This document shows, one piece after another, positions 7,994-15,581 of a stretch of 36,036 bases of DNA (the stretch's first letter is position 1; the number at the start of each line of letters is the position of its first letter). This DNA comes from Methylotenera_A sp031422335 (lineage in GTDB: Bacteria > Pseudomonadota > Gammaproteobacteria > Burkholderiales > Methylophilaceae): NCBI GenBank assembly GCA_031422335.1, contig JANOQW010000027.1:1-36036 (forward strand), written 5' to 3'. A model generated the notes under the pieces. It worked only from the letters and a program-made list of their open reading frames with translations, had not been told where the DNA came from and searched no databases. Both the position numbers and the translations under genes were made by a program.

Positions 7994-8935
7994 TTAAAGT
8001 GGCTTATTCAGTACATGCTTGATTTTATTGACCAAACTTGTTTTTCTAACAGGCAAGGGCTTAACTGTTTCTAGTAAAGTTTTTTGTAGCGAGAACACGC
8101 TTTGTGGTCGCGCCATATAATCCAGCTTTAAGCAGCCATCAATAATTTTTAGCAGCTCTTCTGTATAAATGCCTTTACCCACTTTTACCGCAGGTGCCAA
8201 ATGGTCTTCACTCACACGCAAATTGGCCGCAATCGGCGCAGAGCGCATCATGCACGAATACATGCTCGCACCTACACTGTAAATATCGCTCCAAGGGCCT
8301 AATTGTTTGCGCTCAAAATACTGCTCGGGTGGCGCAAAACCTGGTGTATAGCTAGGGGATAATTTAGATTGCACTTGTGTCAGCGTTTGGCGTGCCGAGC
8401 CGAAATCTAACAACACTGGTGAGCCATCAAGCCGAATATAAATATTGGCTGGCTTAATATCTAAATGCAGTAGTTTTTGTGCATGTACTTCACGCAGGCC
8501 GTTTAGCAGCTCACTAAACACGCGGCGCACAAATTTTTCGTTGACTGGTTCGGGTTGGCTAAGTATGTAATCTTGCAGCGATTTACCACGTTCGTATTGC
8601 ATCACCATGTAAACGGTGTTGTTTTCTCTAAAAAAATTAGTGACGCGGACGATGTTTTTGTGGTCAATTTTGGCCAGCGCCAAACCTTCTTCAAAAAAAC
8701 ATTTTAAGCCGTGCTTAAATGTGGCAGCATCGTCGTCAGTACCCAATAATACAGTGGCGCCTTCTTCGCGCAACGCCAAGCCAGTGGGCATGTATTCTTT
8801 AATGGCCACTGTGTTTTTGTTCATGTCTTGCGCCAAATACACAAAACTAAAGCCGCCCGTACTCAAGACTTTGGTGATGATGTAGTCTTGTAGCATGTAG
8901 CCTACTGGTAATGTTTGGTTTTTGCTGGTTGCCAT
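7994..8935 (-). CDS. Hanks-type serine/threonine protein kinase (stand-alone catalytic domain)
   Basis: 313 residues, essentially one kinase domain. Visible: glycine-rich loop STGGFSFVY (about 25-33), the VAIKEY lysine at K46, the catalytic loop HLDIKPANIYI (157-167; H-L-D in place of H-R-D), DFGSA (177-181) and APPEQY. There is no transmembrane helix, PASTA or other sensor domain, unlike PknB-type kinases. The ATG at 8935 is preceded by a purine-rich AAAAGAAA. It is the first gene of the run, divergent from yicC, and forms a unit with the PP2C gene 1 bp downstream. The kinase-phosphatase pair next to yicC is recalled as common in betaproteobacteria. Confidence 0.93.
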   Translation of the reverse strand: MATSKNQTLPVGYMLQDYIITKVLSTGGFSFVYLAQDMNKNTVAIKEYMPTGLALREEGATVLLGTDDDAATFKHGLKCFFEEGLALAKIDHKNIVRVTNFFRENNTVYMVMQYERGKSLQDYILSQPEPVNEKFVRRVFSELLNGLREVHAQKLLHLDIKPANIYIRLDGSPVLLDFGSARQTLTQVQSKLSPSYTPGFAPPEQYFERKQLGPWSDIYSVGASMYSCMMRSAPIAANLRVSEDHLAPAVKVGKGIYTEELLKIIDGCLKLDYMARPQSVFSLQKTLLETVKPLPVRKTSLVNKIKHVLNKPL

Positions 8936-9064
8936 TAATTTCTTTTAAAGTAGCTGCTTAAATTTGCAATTATTGTAACCTATTCAGATTATTCTCTCAT
9001 AAAACTCTAATTAAATCATAGCTATTTGATACAATCATGAACAATTACATTAAGAAAGTTGGCT
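8936..9064. promoter_or_regulatory. Divergent intergenic region, kinase gene / yicC
   Basis: 129 bp, strongly A+T-rich, and must hold promoters in both directions. A TACAAT at about 9030-9035 is a possible -10 for yicC, and a TACAAT-like hexamer is found on the other strand, but neither has a recognisable -35. No dyad operator was recognised. Confidence 0.3.
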
Positions 9065-9931
9065 ATGATACTCAGTATGACAGGCTTTGCGTCGCAAGAA
9101 TACAACACAACTAGTGGGATTTTGCTGTTGGAATTGCGTTCAGTGAATCATCGTTACCTTGAATTGTTGATTAAGCCAGACGACAATATGCGCAATTTTG
9201 AATCCACCATACGTGAACTGATTCAAGCCAAGTTAGGTCGCGGTAAGGTCGATTGTCGCTTAAGCCTAGTGCGTAATAATGCTCTACAAGCCTCACCAGT
9301 GCTTAATCACAGCGTATTACAACAAATAGCAGAAAACGCAAAAACAGCCGCGCAATATTTTCCACACACACAGCCAATGAATATGCTGGAGATTTTGCGC
9401 ATGCCAGGCGTGCTGCAAACAGAGGCACTAGATAGCGAAGCTTTAGAAAGTGATTTAAAAACAGCTTTAAATGCCGCCCTAGATGATTTGATTGCAGCCA
9501 AAGCGCGCGAAGGTGAAAAATTAAAAGCCATTATTTTGGACAGATTGGCACAAATTACCCAACATGTAATCAAGGTAAAACCCATGATGCCAGCGTTGGT
9601 GCAGCAATATCAGCAAAAACTCAGCACCAAATTGGCAGAAGCGCATGCCAGTAATGATGATGAACGCATTCGGCAAGAAATGGTGTTATTTGCGCAGCGC
9701 ATTGATGTAGATGAAGAATTGTCACGCCTAAGCACGCATATTGACGAGGTAAAACGTATTTTAAATGCAGGTGCGGCAGTAGGTAAACGGCTGGATTTTT
9801 TAATGCAAGAAATGAACCGCGAGGCGAATACGCTGGGTGCAAAATCAGTGGCGATTGAAACCAGCCAAATCTCGATGGAGCTAAAAGTCCTCATCGAACA
9901 AATGCGCGAGCAGATTCAAAATATAGAGTAA
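9065..9931 (+). CDS. yicC: YicC-family endoribonuclease
   Basis: 288 residues. The family is now regarded as an endoribonuclease affecting mRNA and small-RNA turnover (established knowledge, not from this sequence). The N-terminus MILSMTGFAS aligns with the family's MIRSMTAYAR-type start, so ATG at 9065 is chosen over an in-frame TTG six bases earlier; AAGAAAG lies at ribosome-binding distance. Further family blocks: LELRSVNHRYLE, a LGRGKVDCRLS segment, and the conserved C-terminal half RLDFLMQEMNREANTLGAKS, the most diagnostic stretch. In many relatives gmk follows directly; here ~5.6 kb carrying the Anbu cluster lies between them. Confidence 0.94.
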   Translation: MILSMTGFASQEYNTTSGILLLELRSVNHRYLELLIKPDDNMRNFESTIRELIQAKLGRGKVDCRLSLVRNNALQASPVLNHSVLQQIAENAKTAAQYFPHTQPMNMLEILRMPGVLQTEALDSEALESDLKTALNAALDDLIAAKAREGEKLKAIILDRLAQITQHVIKVKPMMPALVQQYQQKLSTKLAEAHASNDDERIRQEMVLFAQRIDVDEELSRLSTHIDEVKRILNAGAAVGKRLDFLMQEMNREANTLGAKSVAIETSQISMELKVLIEQMREQIQNIE

Positions 9932-10011
9932 TAGCTATTGAAAAATAATTATCGAACTATAGTTATCGAACATGCATAGCTGAAAATAGACTATCTAGGT
10001 ACTTAATTTCA
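9932..10011 (+). other. A+T-rich spacer with 14-bp-period direct repeat downstream of yicC
   Basis: TTATCGAAC occurs twice, at 9949-9957 and 9963-9971, separated by 5 bp. This part lies upstream of the two NtrC-like sites and the sigma54 promoter of the Anbu cluster. A repeat spaced by less than two helical turns could bind a regulator or be chance in A+T-rich DNA. No terminator for yicC with a clear stem and T-run is seen. Confidence 0.3.
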
Positions 10012-10028
10012 CGCACTTATTTATTGCA
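10012..10028 (+). promoter_or_regulatory. NtrC-like enhancer site 1 (upstream, weaker)
   Basis: CGCAC, 7 bp, TTGCA: a 17-bp element in the format TGCAC-N7-GTGCA of NtrC sites, with 8 of 10 half-site bases matching. Its centre is 42 bp (four helical turns) from the centre of the second site, on the same face of the helix. It lies about 127 bp before the predicted sigma54 transcription start, a usual enhancer distance. Confidence 0.55.
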
Positions 10029-10053
10029 TAGTGTTAAAAATAGCCTTTTTAAA

Positions 10054-10070
10054 CGCACTAACTCTGTGCA
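10054..10070 (+). promoter_or_regulatory. NtrC-like enhancer site 2 (proximal, strong)
   Basis: CGCACTAACTCTGTGCA: half-sites CGCAC and GTGCA with a 7-bp spacer, 9 of 10 half-site bases identical to the NtrC pattern TGCAC-N7-GTGCA. Its centre is about 85 bp upstream of the predicted start of the sigma54 promoter at 10121-10136. The tandem arrangement with the weaker site is that of classic NtrC-activated promoters. Confidence 0.7.
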
Positions 10071-10120
10071 TTTTTTGTTAAAAATATTAATAACTTACTG
10101 ATTAAAAACAATAAATAATC

Positions 10121-10136
10121 TGGCACACGCCTTGCA
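10121..10136 (+). promoter_or_regulatory. Sigma54 (RpoN) -24/-12 promoter of the Anbu cluster
   Basis: TGGCACACGCCTTGCA: TGGCAC, five bases, TTGCA, with the invariant GG (10122-10123) and GC (10134-10135) separated by exactly 10 bp. It matches the sigma54 consensus at all conserved positions. Transcription would begin near 10147, which places the ATG at 10136 outside the transcript and supports ATG at 10172 as the start of the first gene. Confidence 0.88.
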
Positions 10137-10171
10137 TGGGTATTTTTAATATTCAACAAAGACTTTTACTC

Positions 10172-11698
10172 ATGCAAAAATCTCAGAAAATGTTTTTTGA
10201 TGAAATGCAATCTGTTGTGGCCAACGCAGATGAGAAGCGTGTGCGTGACATTTATACGGCTTATCAACATTGGCTAAAAGATATTCCACATCATCAGTTA
10301 GAAAGTAAGCGCCAAGAAGCTGAACTGTTGTTTCGTCGCGTCGGCATCACCTTTAACGTGTATGGTGAGGAAGATGGTGCAGAGCGGCTTATTCCCTTTG
10401 ATGTGATTCCGCGCTTAATTTCGGCCAAAGAATGGTCAACCCTTTCTGCAGGCGCCATTCAACGTGTGCGTGCGCTTAATATGTTTTTGCACGATATTTA
10501 TCACAGCCAAGAAATTATTCAAGCGGGCATTATTCCTTCTAGTATTTTAGCTAACTCACAATACCGGCCAGAAATGTTTGGGGTGGATGTACCTAACCAA
10601 ATTTATGCGCACATTGCAGGCATTGATCTAGTGCGCACCAGTGAATCACAATTTTACGTATTAGAAGATAATCTGCGCACACCATCTGGTGTATCTTACA
10701 TGCTAGAAGACCGCAAAATGATGATGCGGCTTTTCCCAGAGTTATTTCGCCGCTACTCCATTGCGCCAGTAGATCATTATCCGCAAGTATTACTTAAAAA
10801 TCTGCGCGCTGTGGCGCAAACAAGCATACAAGAACCCACTGTAGTGCTGCTATCGCCAGGGGCTTATAACAGTGCTTATTTTGAACATGCATTTTTAGCG
10901 CAGCAAATGGGCATTGAACTGGTAGAAGGCCCCGATTTATTTGTGCGCAATAATGCCGTGTATATGCGCACCACGCAAGGCCCGCAGCGTGTTGATGTCA
11001 TTTACAGGCGCATTGATGACGATTACATAGATCCACTGGTATTTAACCCAAATTCAATTTTGGGTGTACCAGGTTTACTATCGGTGTATCGCAATGGCGG
11101 TGTAACCCTAGCAAATGCAGTAGGCACGGGCGTAGCAGACGATAAAGCGACTTATATTTATGTGCCCGAAATGATTAAATTTTATTTGGGCGAAGCGCCG
11201 CTGTTAGAAAATGTGCCCACCTATGAGCTGAGTAAAGAAGACGATTTGCAATACACACTGGCGCATTTGCACGAACTGGTGGTGAAAGAAGTGCAAGGCT
11301 CTGGCGGATACGGTATGTTGGTTGGCCCTGCAGCCACCAAAAAAGAGATTGAAGAATTTAGATTACGTATCGTATCAAAACCCGCTAATTACATTGCGCA
11401 ACCCACACTCGCACTTTCCACTTGCCCAACCTTGGTAGAAGCAGGTATTGCGCCGCGCCATGTAGATTTGCGGCCGTTTGTGTTATCTGGAAAAACAGTG
11501 ACGCTGGTACCAGGTGCGTTATGCCGTGTTGCATTAAAAGAAGGTTCGCTGGTGGTGAATTCATCGCAAGGTGGAGGCACAAAAGATACTTGGGTACTAG
11601 AAGAAACTAAGGTACTAGAAGAAACCAATGTGAGCTCAATTGAAGAAAGTCAGCCTGCGGCTATTAAAGTGGCGCAAAAAGCAGAAGCTGTATGTTAA
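10172..11698 (+). CDS. Circularly permuted ATP-grasp protein (Anbu cluster)
   Basis: 508 residues from ATG 10172 (MQKSQKMFFDEM); the longest frame begins at 10136, but that ATG overlaps the -12 element of the sigma54 promoter. It belongs to the circularly permuted ATP-grasp family (formerly DUF404/DUF407), proposed to be an ATP-dependent carboxylate-amine ligase making or tagging peptides. Recognisable segments: LRTPSGVSYMLEDRKMM, VIYRRIDDDYIDP, VKEVQGSGGYGML and the late ALCRVALKEGSLVVNSSQGGG-type block. The C-terminus carries an 18-bp tandem duplication (VLEETK VLEETN). Its stop overlaps the start of the alpha-E gene by 7 bp. The biochemical substrate is unknown in this family. Confidence 0.9.
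   Translation: MQKSQKMFFDEMQSVVANADEKRVRDIYTAYQHWLKDIPHHQLESKRQEAELLFRRVGITFNVYGEEDGAERLIPFDVIPRLISAKEWSTLSAGAIQRVRALNMFLHDIYHSQEIIQAGIIPSSILANSQYRPEMFGVDVPNQIYAHIAGIDLVRTSESQFYVLEDNLRTPSGVSYMLEDRKMMMRLFPELFRRYSIAPVDHYPQVLLKNLRAVAQTSIQEPTVVLLSPGAYNSAYFEHAFLAQQMGIELVEGPDLFVRNNAVYMRTTQGPQRVDVIYRRIDDDYIDPLVFNPNSILGVPGLLSVYRNGGVTLANAVGTGVADDKATYIYVPEMIKFYLGEAPLLENVPTYELSKEDDLQYTLAHLHELVVKEVQGSGGYGMLVGPAATKKEIEEFRLRIVSKPANYIAQPTLALSTCPTLVEAGIAPRHVDLRPFVLSGKTVTLVPGALCRVALKEGSLVVNSSQGGGTKDTWVLEETKVLEETNVSSIEESQPAAIKVAQKAEAVC
11593..11628 (+). repeat. 18-bp tandem duplication in the ATP-grasp gene
   Basis: Two in-frame units, 11593-11610 and 11611-11628, differ at one base (ACTAA versus ACCAA at the ends) and encode VLEETK and VLEETN. 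The near identity points to a recent slippage or duplication event. It lies in the variable C-terminal tail, outside the catalytic domain. Confidence 0.85.
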
Positions 11699-12639
11699 GC
11701 CGCACTGCAGACCACCTATATTGGATGGCGCGCTACATTGAGCGTGCAGAAAATATGGCGCGCGTATTAGAGGTGACTTACAGCATGTCGCTGGTGCCAA
11801 ATGCGGCGCAAAGCGAGGCAGCACTCTGGCTACCTGCGCTAGAAATATCAGGCAATATTGATGATTACGAAAGTGAATATGATACGGTCAATGCAGCCGA
11901 TGTGATTCATTATTTGGCCATGGATGCGGATAATCCATCCAGCATTTATAACGCGTTGCGCAATGCTCGCGAAAATGCCCGTGCAGTGCGGGTGGCCATG
12001 ACATCAGAAACTTGGGAAAATATTAATGCCTTGTGGTTAGAGTTTGATCAATTTAACGGCCAAGATTTAGCTAAAAACGGCTTACGTGAATTTTGCGATT
12101 GGGTAAAAGCGCGCTCGCACTTATTTAGAGGCGTATGCTTTGGCACCATGTTGCGTGACGATGCATTTAGTTTTGTTCGCTTAGGTACGTTTATTGAGCG
12201 CGCCGACAACACTGCGCGCTTACTTGATGTGAAATATCACTTACTATTGCCTGAACAAGAAGAGGTAGGTGGCGCGGTCGATTATTACGAATGGAGCGCA
12301 GTATTGCGCTCGGTTTCGGCGTTTCAAGCGTATCAAAAAATATTTAGCGATACTATCGTGCCATGGCGCGTGGCAGAATTGCTGGTGTTAAGGCGCGATA
12401 TGCCGCGCTCACTGCATGCTTGTTTAGATGAGATTAGTGCCATATTAGAGCAGCTTTCGGGTAGCCGCCACACCGAGTGCAGAAGGCTTTCTGGCGAGCT
12501 GCATGCCAAATTGCGCTATGGCAAAATGCAGGATATTTTTCAGCGCGGTTTGCATGAGTTTTTAAGTGATTTTATTGATTCGAATAATATTTTAGGCGCA
12601 GAAATTCAACGTGCGTTTTTAAGCATTAACGCCAGCTAA
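11692..12639 (+). CDS. Alpha-E domain protein (formerly DUF403)
   Basis: 315 residues, all-helical alpha-E family. The hallmark N-terminus MLSRTADHLYWMARYIERAE is present, with a second similar segment later (VRLGTFIERADNTARLLDVK), the internal repeat typical of the family. The family occurs almost only next to circularly permuted ATP-grasp and transglutaminase genes and is thought to be their partner; no enzyme activity is established. The ATG lies inside the end of the ATP-grasp gene (ATGTTAA), so translation is coupled. The transglutaminase gene starts 22 bp downstream. Confidence 0.93.
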   Translation: MLSRTADHLYWMARYIERAENMARVLEVTYSMSLVPNAAQSEAALWLPALEISGNIDDYESEYDTVNAADVIHYLAMDADNPSSIYNALRNARENARAVRVAMTSETWENINALWLEFDQFNGQDLAKNGLREFCDWVKARSHLFRGVCFGTMLRDDAFSFVRLGTFIERADNTARLLDVKYHLLLPEQEEVGGAVDYYEWSAVLRSVSAFQAYQKIFSDTIVPWRVAELLVLRRDMPRSLHACLDEISAILEQLSGSRHTECRRLSGELHAKLRYGKMQDIFQRGLHEFLSDFIDSNNILGAEIQRAFLSINAS

Positions 12640-12661
12640 AGTCGGTTAAAATAAGCCCAAT

Positions 12662-13528
12662 ATGCGTCTTAATATAGAACATCACACCCAATATGTGTAT
12701 AGCTTACCTGTTCATTACACCATACAGCAATTACGCTTGACACCACAAAGTGGTTTTGGTCAACACGTCAAGTTTTGGGATATTAAAGTACAAGGCCAAT
12801 TGCACAGTTTTGAAGATGCTTTTGGCAACACTACCCATACTTTGGTTGTTGATACGCCGCATACCGAGCTAAGTGTGACTGTGGTGGGCGAAGTTGAAAC
12901 AGGTGTAAATGATTATTCGCAGCAGCAAGCCTTGCCCTTAGCTATTTATTTGCGCGATACCCCGTTAACATTGGCGGATGCGTCAATTAAGGCATTTGCG
13001 GCTAAGTTTAAACAAAGCCCGATTGATGATTTAATGCATGCGCTAGTAGAAAAAGTGGGCTACATTAAAGGCGCAACCGAAGTGAACACCACTGCGATTG
13101 AGGCGTTTAAACTGGAACAAGGGGTATGCCAAGATCATGCGCATATCTTTATTGCCTGTTGCCGCAGCTTGGGTTATCCAGCACGCTATGTAAGCGGTTA
13201 TTTATTTACACAGGATGGTAGTTTGATGCAAAGCCATGCTTGGGTGGATGTATGGTTTGATAACAGTTGGCAAAGTGTGGATGTATCAAACGGCTGCCAC
13301 GCAGGTGAAACCTATGTGCGTTTGGCGACTGGTTTGGATTATCGCACCGCCAGCCCAGTATCGGGTATGCGCTCTGGTGGTGGGGTAGAGGGCATGGCCA
13401 CCAGTGTGGTGGTGAATCAAGCCGGTACACCTATTCATCAACAACATAAAATGAATCAGATTGCGTTATTAAAAGAGGCGCAACAAGTGCAGCAAAAAAT
13501 ACACCAAGCCCAACAAGCACAACAGTAA
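12662..13528 (+). CDS. Transglutaminase-like cysteine protease (Anbu cluster)
   Basis: 288 residues: a bacterial transglutaminase N-terminal beta domain (about 1-90, with the opening RLNIEHHTQYVYS typical of the family) and a transglutaminase core. A catalytic triad can be read as C156 (GVCQDHAHIF), H192 (SHAWVDVWF) and D207 (SVDVSNG), all intact. No signal peptide, so it acts in the cytoplasm. The last ~20 residues are Gln-rich. In the ATP-grasp/alpha-E/Anbu context it is thought to hydrolyse or transfer the peptide bonds made by the ATP-grasp partner; this is a published proposal from gene neighbourhoods, not shown here. Confidence 0.92.
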   Translation: MRLNIEHHTQYVYSLPVHYTIQQLRLTPQSGFGQHVKFWDIKVQGQLHSFEDAFGNTTHTLVVDTPHTELSVTVVGEVETGVNDYSQQQALPLAIYLRDTPLTLADASIKAFAAKFKQSPIDDLMHALVEKVGYIKGATEVNTTAIEAFKLEQGVCQDHAHIFIACCRSLGYPARYVSGYLFTQDGSLMQSHAWVDVWFDNSWQSVDVSNGCHAGETYVRLATGLDYRTASPVSGMRSGGGVEGMATSVVVNQAGTPIHQQHKMNQIALLKEAQQVQQKIHQAQQAQQ

Positions 13529-13534
13529 TTAAAT

Positions 13535-14737
13535 ATGGCCATCAACTCATTGCAATTTAATCGCCACGGCGATAAAGAACACTCAGTATTTTTTGAAGAA
13601 AACTTAATGCGTCTGCTAGAAGAGCGCGATGCACTTGGCTTAACTAACATGATTCATGAGATAGACGCGCTGATGATTTCAGTCGATCCAGAACATGCGA
13701 CCAAGTACATTGCAGAGCTGGCGTTAATGACGCCGTACCATTATTTGGTAACGCTAGAAACCGAGCAACATTTAACGCATGTGCTGCGTATCGATTTAAA
13801 TTCGCCCGATATTTTACTACGTGAAGTGAAAGATCCTAACTTGCGTGGCATTTTTAGAAGCTTAAATGAAGTCTATCCAATAGGTGCTAAAAAACCCAAT
13901 AGCCGCTATATGGGAGAGATTGTTCGGGTAGATGACTTACACAGCGTGGTTAAAGCGCAACAAGAGCGCGGATTTCGTTTTTTTAATCAAGATGATGTGC
14001 GCAAACTAGAGTTACCGGGTAACTTGGCAATTAGTAAACCATCGCCTTATACGCATAATATTTTGGCTTACCTAGAGCGCGAGCCAAATGAATTAAGGGT
14101 GTATGCGTTGGGCGTGAGTATGATTAAGCATGATGTGCAAGCTGCTTACCTTGAAGCGAAAACATTACAAACTAAAATTGGCGTTGCAGATTTATTGTTA
14201 CCACTAGACCATTTAGCCACGCGTATTTATAGTCAAAATCGCGAAGTGGCAATTTTAGAATATTTATCCCTCACCAGTTATTATTTTTGGGGTGCTTACA
14301 ACATCAAAGACCAAAATTCGTCCACCAATGTCACCAAAAGTGCACATATAATTCCCGAATCTAAAAGCCCAGCTAAAGTATTTACTGCCAACAACACGCC
14401 TTATTTTATTAACCATTTAGAACAATTACCCTCGCCCACCGAAACCTTTGTGCGCAATTACGGCCCGCGCTTGCACCATATGGCGATTTCGGTAAAAGAT
14501 GGTGAATATAAGGGCAAAGAGAACATCGATTTTGTGGTGGATGCCATTGCCGAAAACGGTAAAGGCTTTTTACTAGATGTGATTGGCTCTAAAGAGCAGG
14601 GGCTTAAGCAAATATTCTCCAATGCTTCTGAACATTCATCGTTGATTATTGAATATGTACAACACTACGGTAGTTTTGATGGCTTTTTTACTCAAGAAAA
14701 TGTGGCTAAATTAACTGAAGCGGCTGGCTTTATGTAA
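13535..14737 (+). CDS. VOC-superfamily protein resembling 4-hydroxyphenylpyruvate dioxygenase, in the Anbu cluster
   Basis: 400 residues, no recognised name. The first ~200 residues match no family I know. The C-terminal half has the order of ligands seen in HPPD-type non-haem iron dioxygenases: LDHLATRIY (H226), GPRLHHMAISVKDGE (H314/H315) and LIIEYVQHYGSFDGF (E373), the last resembling the HPPD ending FFEIIQR-x-GA-x-GFG. The H-H-E set is complete, so metal binding is expected. Substrate is unknown; the start of the protein does not look like HPPD. It begins 6 bp after the transglutaminase stop and is followed by a 111-bp gap before anbu. An oxygenase or isomerase acting on a peptide or amino-acid-derived compound is only a guess. 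Confidence 0.7.
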   Translation: MAINSLQFNRHGDKEHSVFFEENLMRLLEERDALGLTNMIHEIDALMISVDPEHATKYIAELALMTPYHYLVTLETEQHLTHVLRIDLNSPDILLREVKDPNLRGIFRSLNEVYPIGAKKPNSRYMGEIVRVDDLHSVVKAQQERGFRFFNQDDVRKLELPGNLAISKPSPYTHNILAYLEREPNELRVYALGVSMIKHDVQAAYLEAKTLQTKIGVADLLLPLDHLATRIYSQNREVAILEYLSLTSYYFWGAYNIKDQNSSTNVTKSAHIIPESKSPAKVFTANNTPYFINHLEQLPSPTETFVRNYGPRLHHMAISVKDGEYKGKENIDFVVDAIAENGKGFLLDVIGSKEQGLKQIFSNASEHSSLIIEYVQHYGSFDGFFTQENVAKLTEAAGFM

Positions 14738-14848
14738 ATTTATATAAGTCAGTCATTTTGTTTAAAAAATCTTTCTAGTTTTATCATCAGCCATTATTCA
14801 AAATGGTATGATTTGTTTTTATAAACTTTCAATTTCTCCATCATTATC
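14738..14848 (+). other. Gap between VOC-like gene and anbu; possible second promoter
   Basis: 111 bp, A+T-rich, unlike the 0-22 bp spacing of the preceding genes. It holds a weak hairpin CCATT-ATTCAA-AATGG (14791-14806) followed closely by a T-rich run, and TATGAT (14807-14812) that could serve as a -10 without a clear -35. The gap suggests partial uncoupling of anbu from the upstream four genes. No sigma54-type GG-N10-GC site was seen here. Confidence 0.35.
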
Positions 14849-15577
14849 ATGACATACTGCGTTGGATTTTTACTAGATCAAGGAATGGTGTTTGCCTCTG
14901 ACACACGCACCAACGCTGGGGTTGACCAAGTGGCAATTGCGCCAAAAATGCATATTTTTGAAACGAAGAACGAACGCGTAATTGTGCTGTTAACAGCAGG
15001 TAATTTAGCGATTACGCAGTCGGTAGTAAATTCATTAAAACTAAAATTAACAGATATTGATAGTAAGCACTTACATAACGTAGGTAGCTTATTTGACGCT
15101 GCCGCCTTAGTTGGCAAAGAGTTGCGCGCTGTTTTTGAGCGTGATGGCGCGCATTTTAAAAATCACGATATTGATTTTAATGCCAGCATTTTAATTGGAG
15201 GCCAAATTAAAGGCGAGTTACCGCGTTTATTTAATGTGTATGCGGCAGGTAATTTTATTGAAATTGGCCACGAGACGCCGTATGTGCAAATTGGCGAAAC
15301 CAAATATGGTAAGCCGATTATTGACCGTGTGGTAAAGCATAATACAGACATTATGGATGCGGTGAAATGCTTGTTGATTTCGTTTGATTCCACCATACGC
15401 AGCAATGTTTCTGTGTCTGCACCGATTGATTTATTGATTTACAGAACAGATAGTTTGCATGCCGATTGCAAACAACGTATTACCGAAAATGACCCCTACT
15501 ATTCAGCTGTTCGTCAAGGCTGGGGCACAGGACTCAAGCAAGTATTCTCTGCGCTGCCAAGCCCAGATTGGTGCTAA
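14849..15577 (+). CDS. Anbu, bacterial proteasome-like peptidase (ancestral beta subunit)
   Basis: 242 residues, the usual Anbu length. It is an Ntn-hydrolase fold protein; after removal of Met1, T2 becomes the N-terminal nucleophile (MTYCVGFLLDQGMVFASDTRTN). The matching proteasome-type residues D18 (SDTRTNAG) and K33 (APKMHIF) are present. Relatives assemble into open ring or helical lock-washer oligomers; the physiological substrate is unsettled. Linkage with circularly permuted ATP-grasp, alpha-E and transglutaminase genes is the known Anbu neighbourhood. The ATG at 14849 gives the invariant MTYCVG start. gmk begins only 5 bp after its stop, so gmk may be partly read from this transcript. 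Confidence 0.94.
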   Translation: MTYCVGFLLDQGMVFASDTRTNAGVDQVAIAPKMHIFETKNERVIVLLTAGNLAITQSVVNSLKLKLTDIDSKHLHNVGSLFDAAALVGKELRAVFERDGAHFKNHDIDFNASILIGGQIKGELPRLFNVYAAGNFIEIGHETPYVQIGETKYGKPIIDRVVKHNTDIMDAVKCLLISFDSTIRSNVSVSAPIDLLIYRTDSLHADCKQRITENDPYYSAVRQGWGTGLKQVFSALPSPDWC

Positions 15578-15581
15578 TTAA

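Noticed and set aside
10136..10171. Longest-frame start of the ATP-grasp gene at ATG 10136
   Set aside because: The ATG overlaps the -12 element of a perfect sigma54 promoter and lies upstream of its expected transcription start; ATG 10172 fits better.
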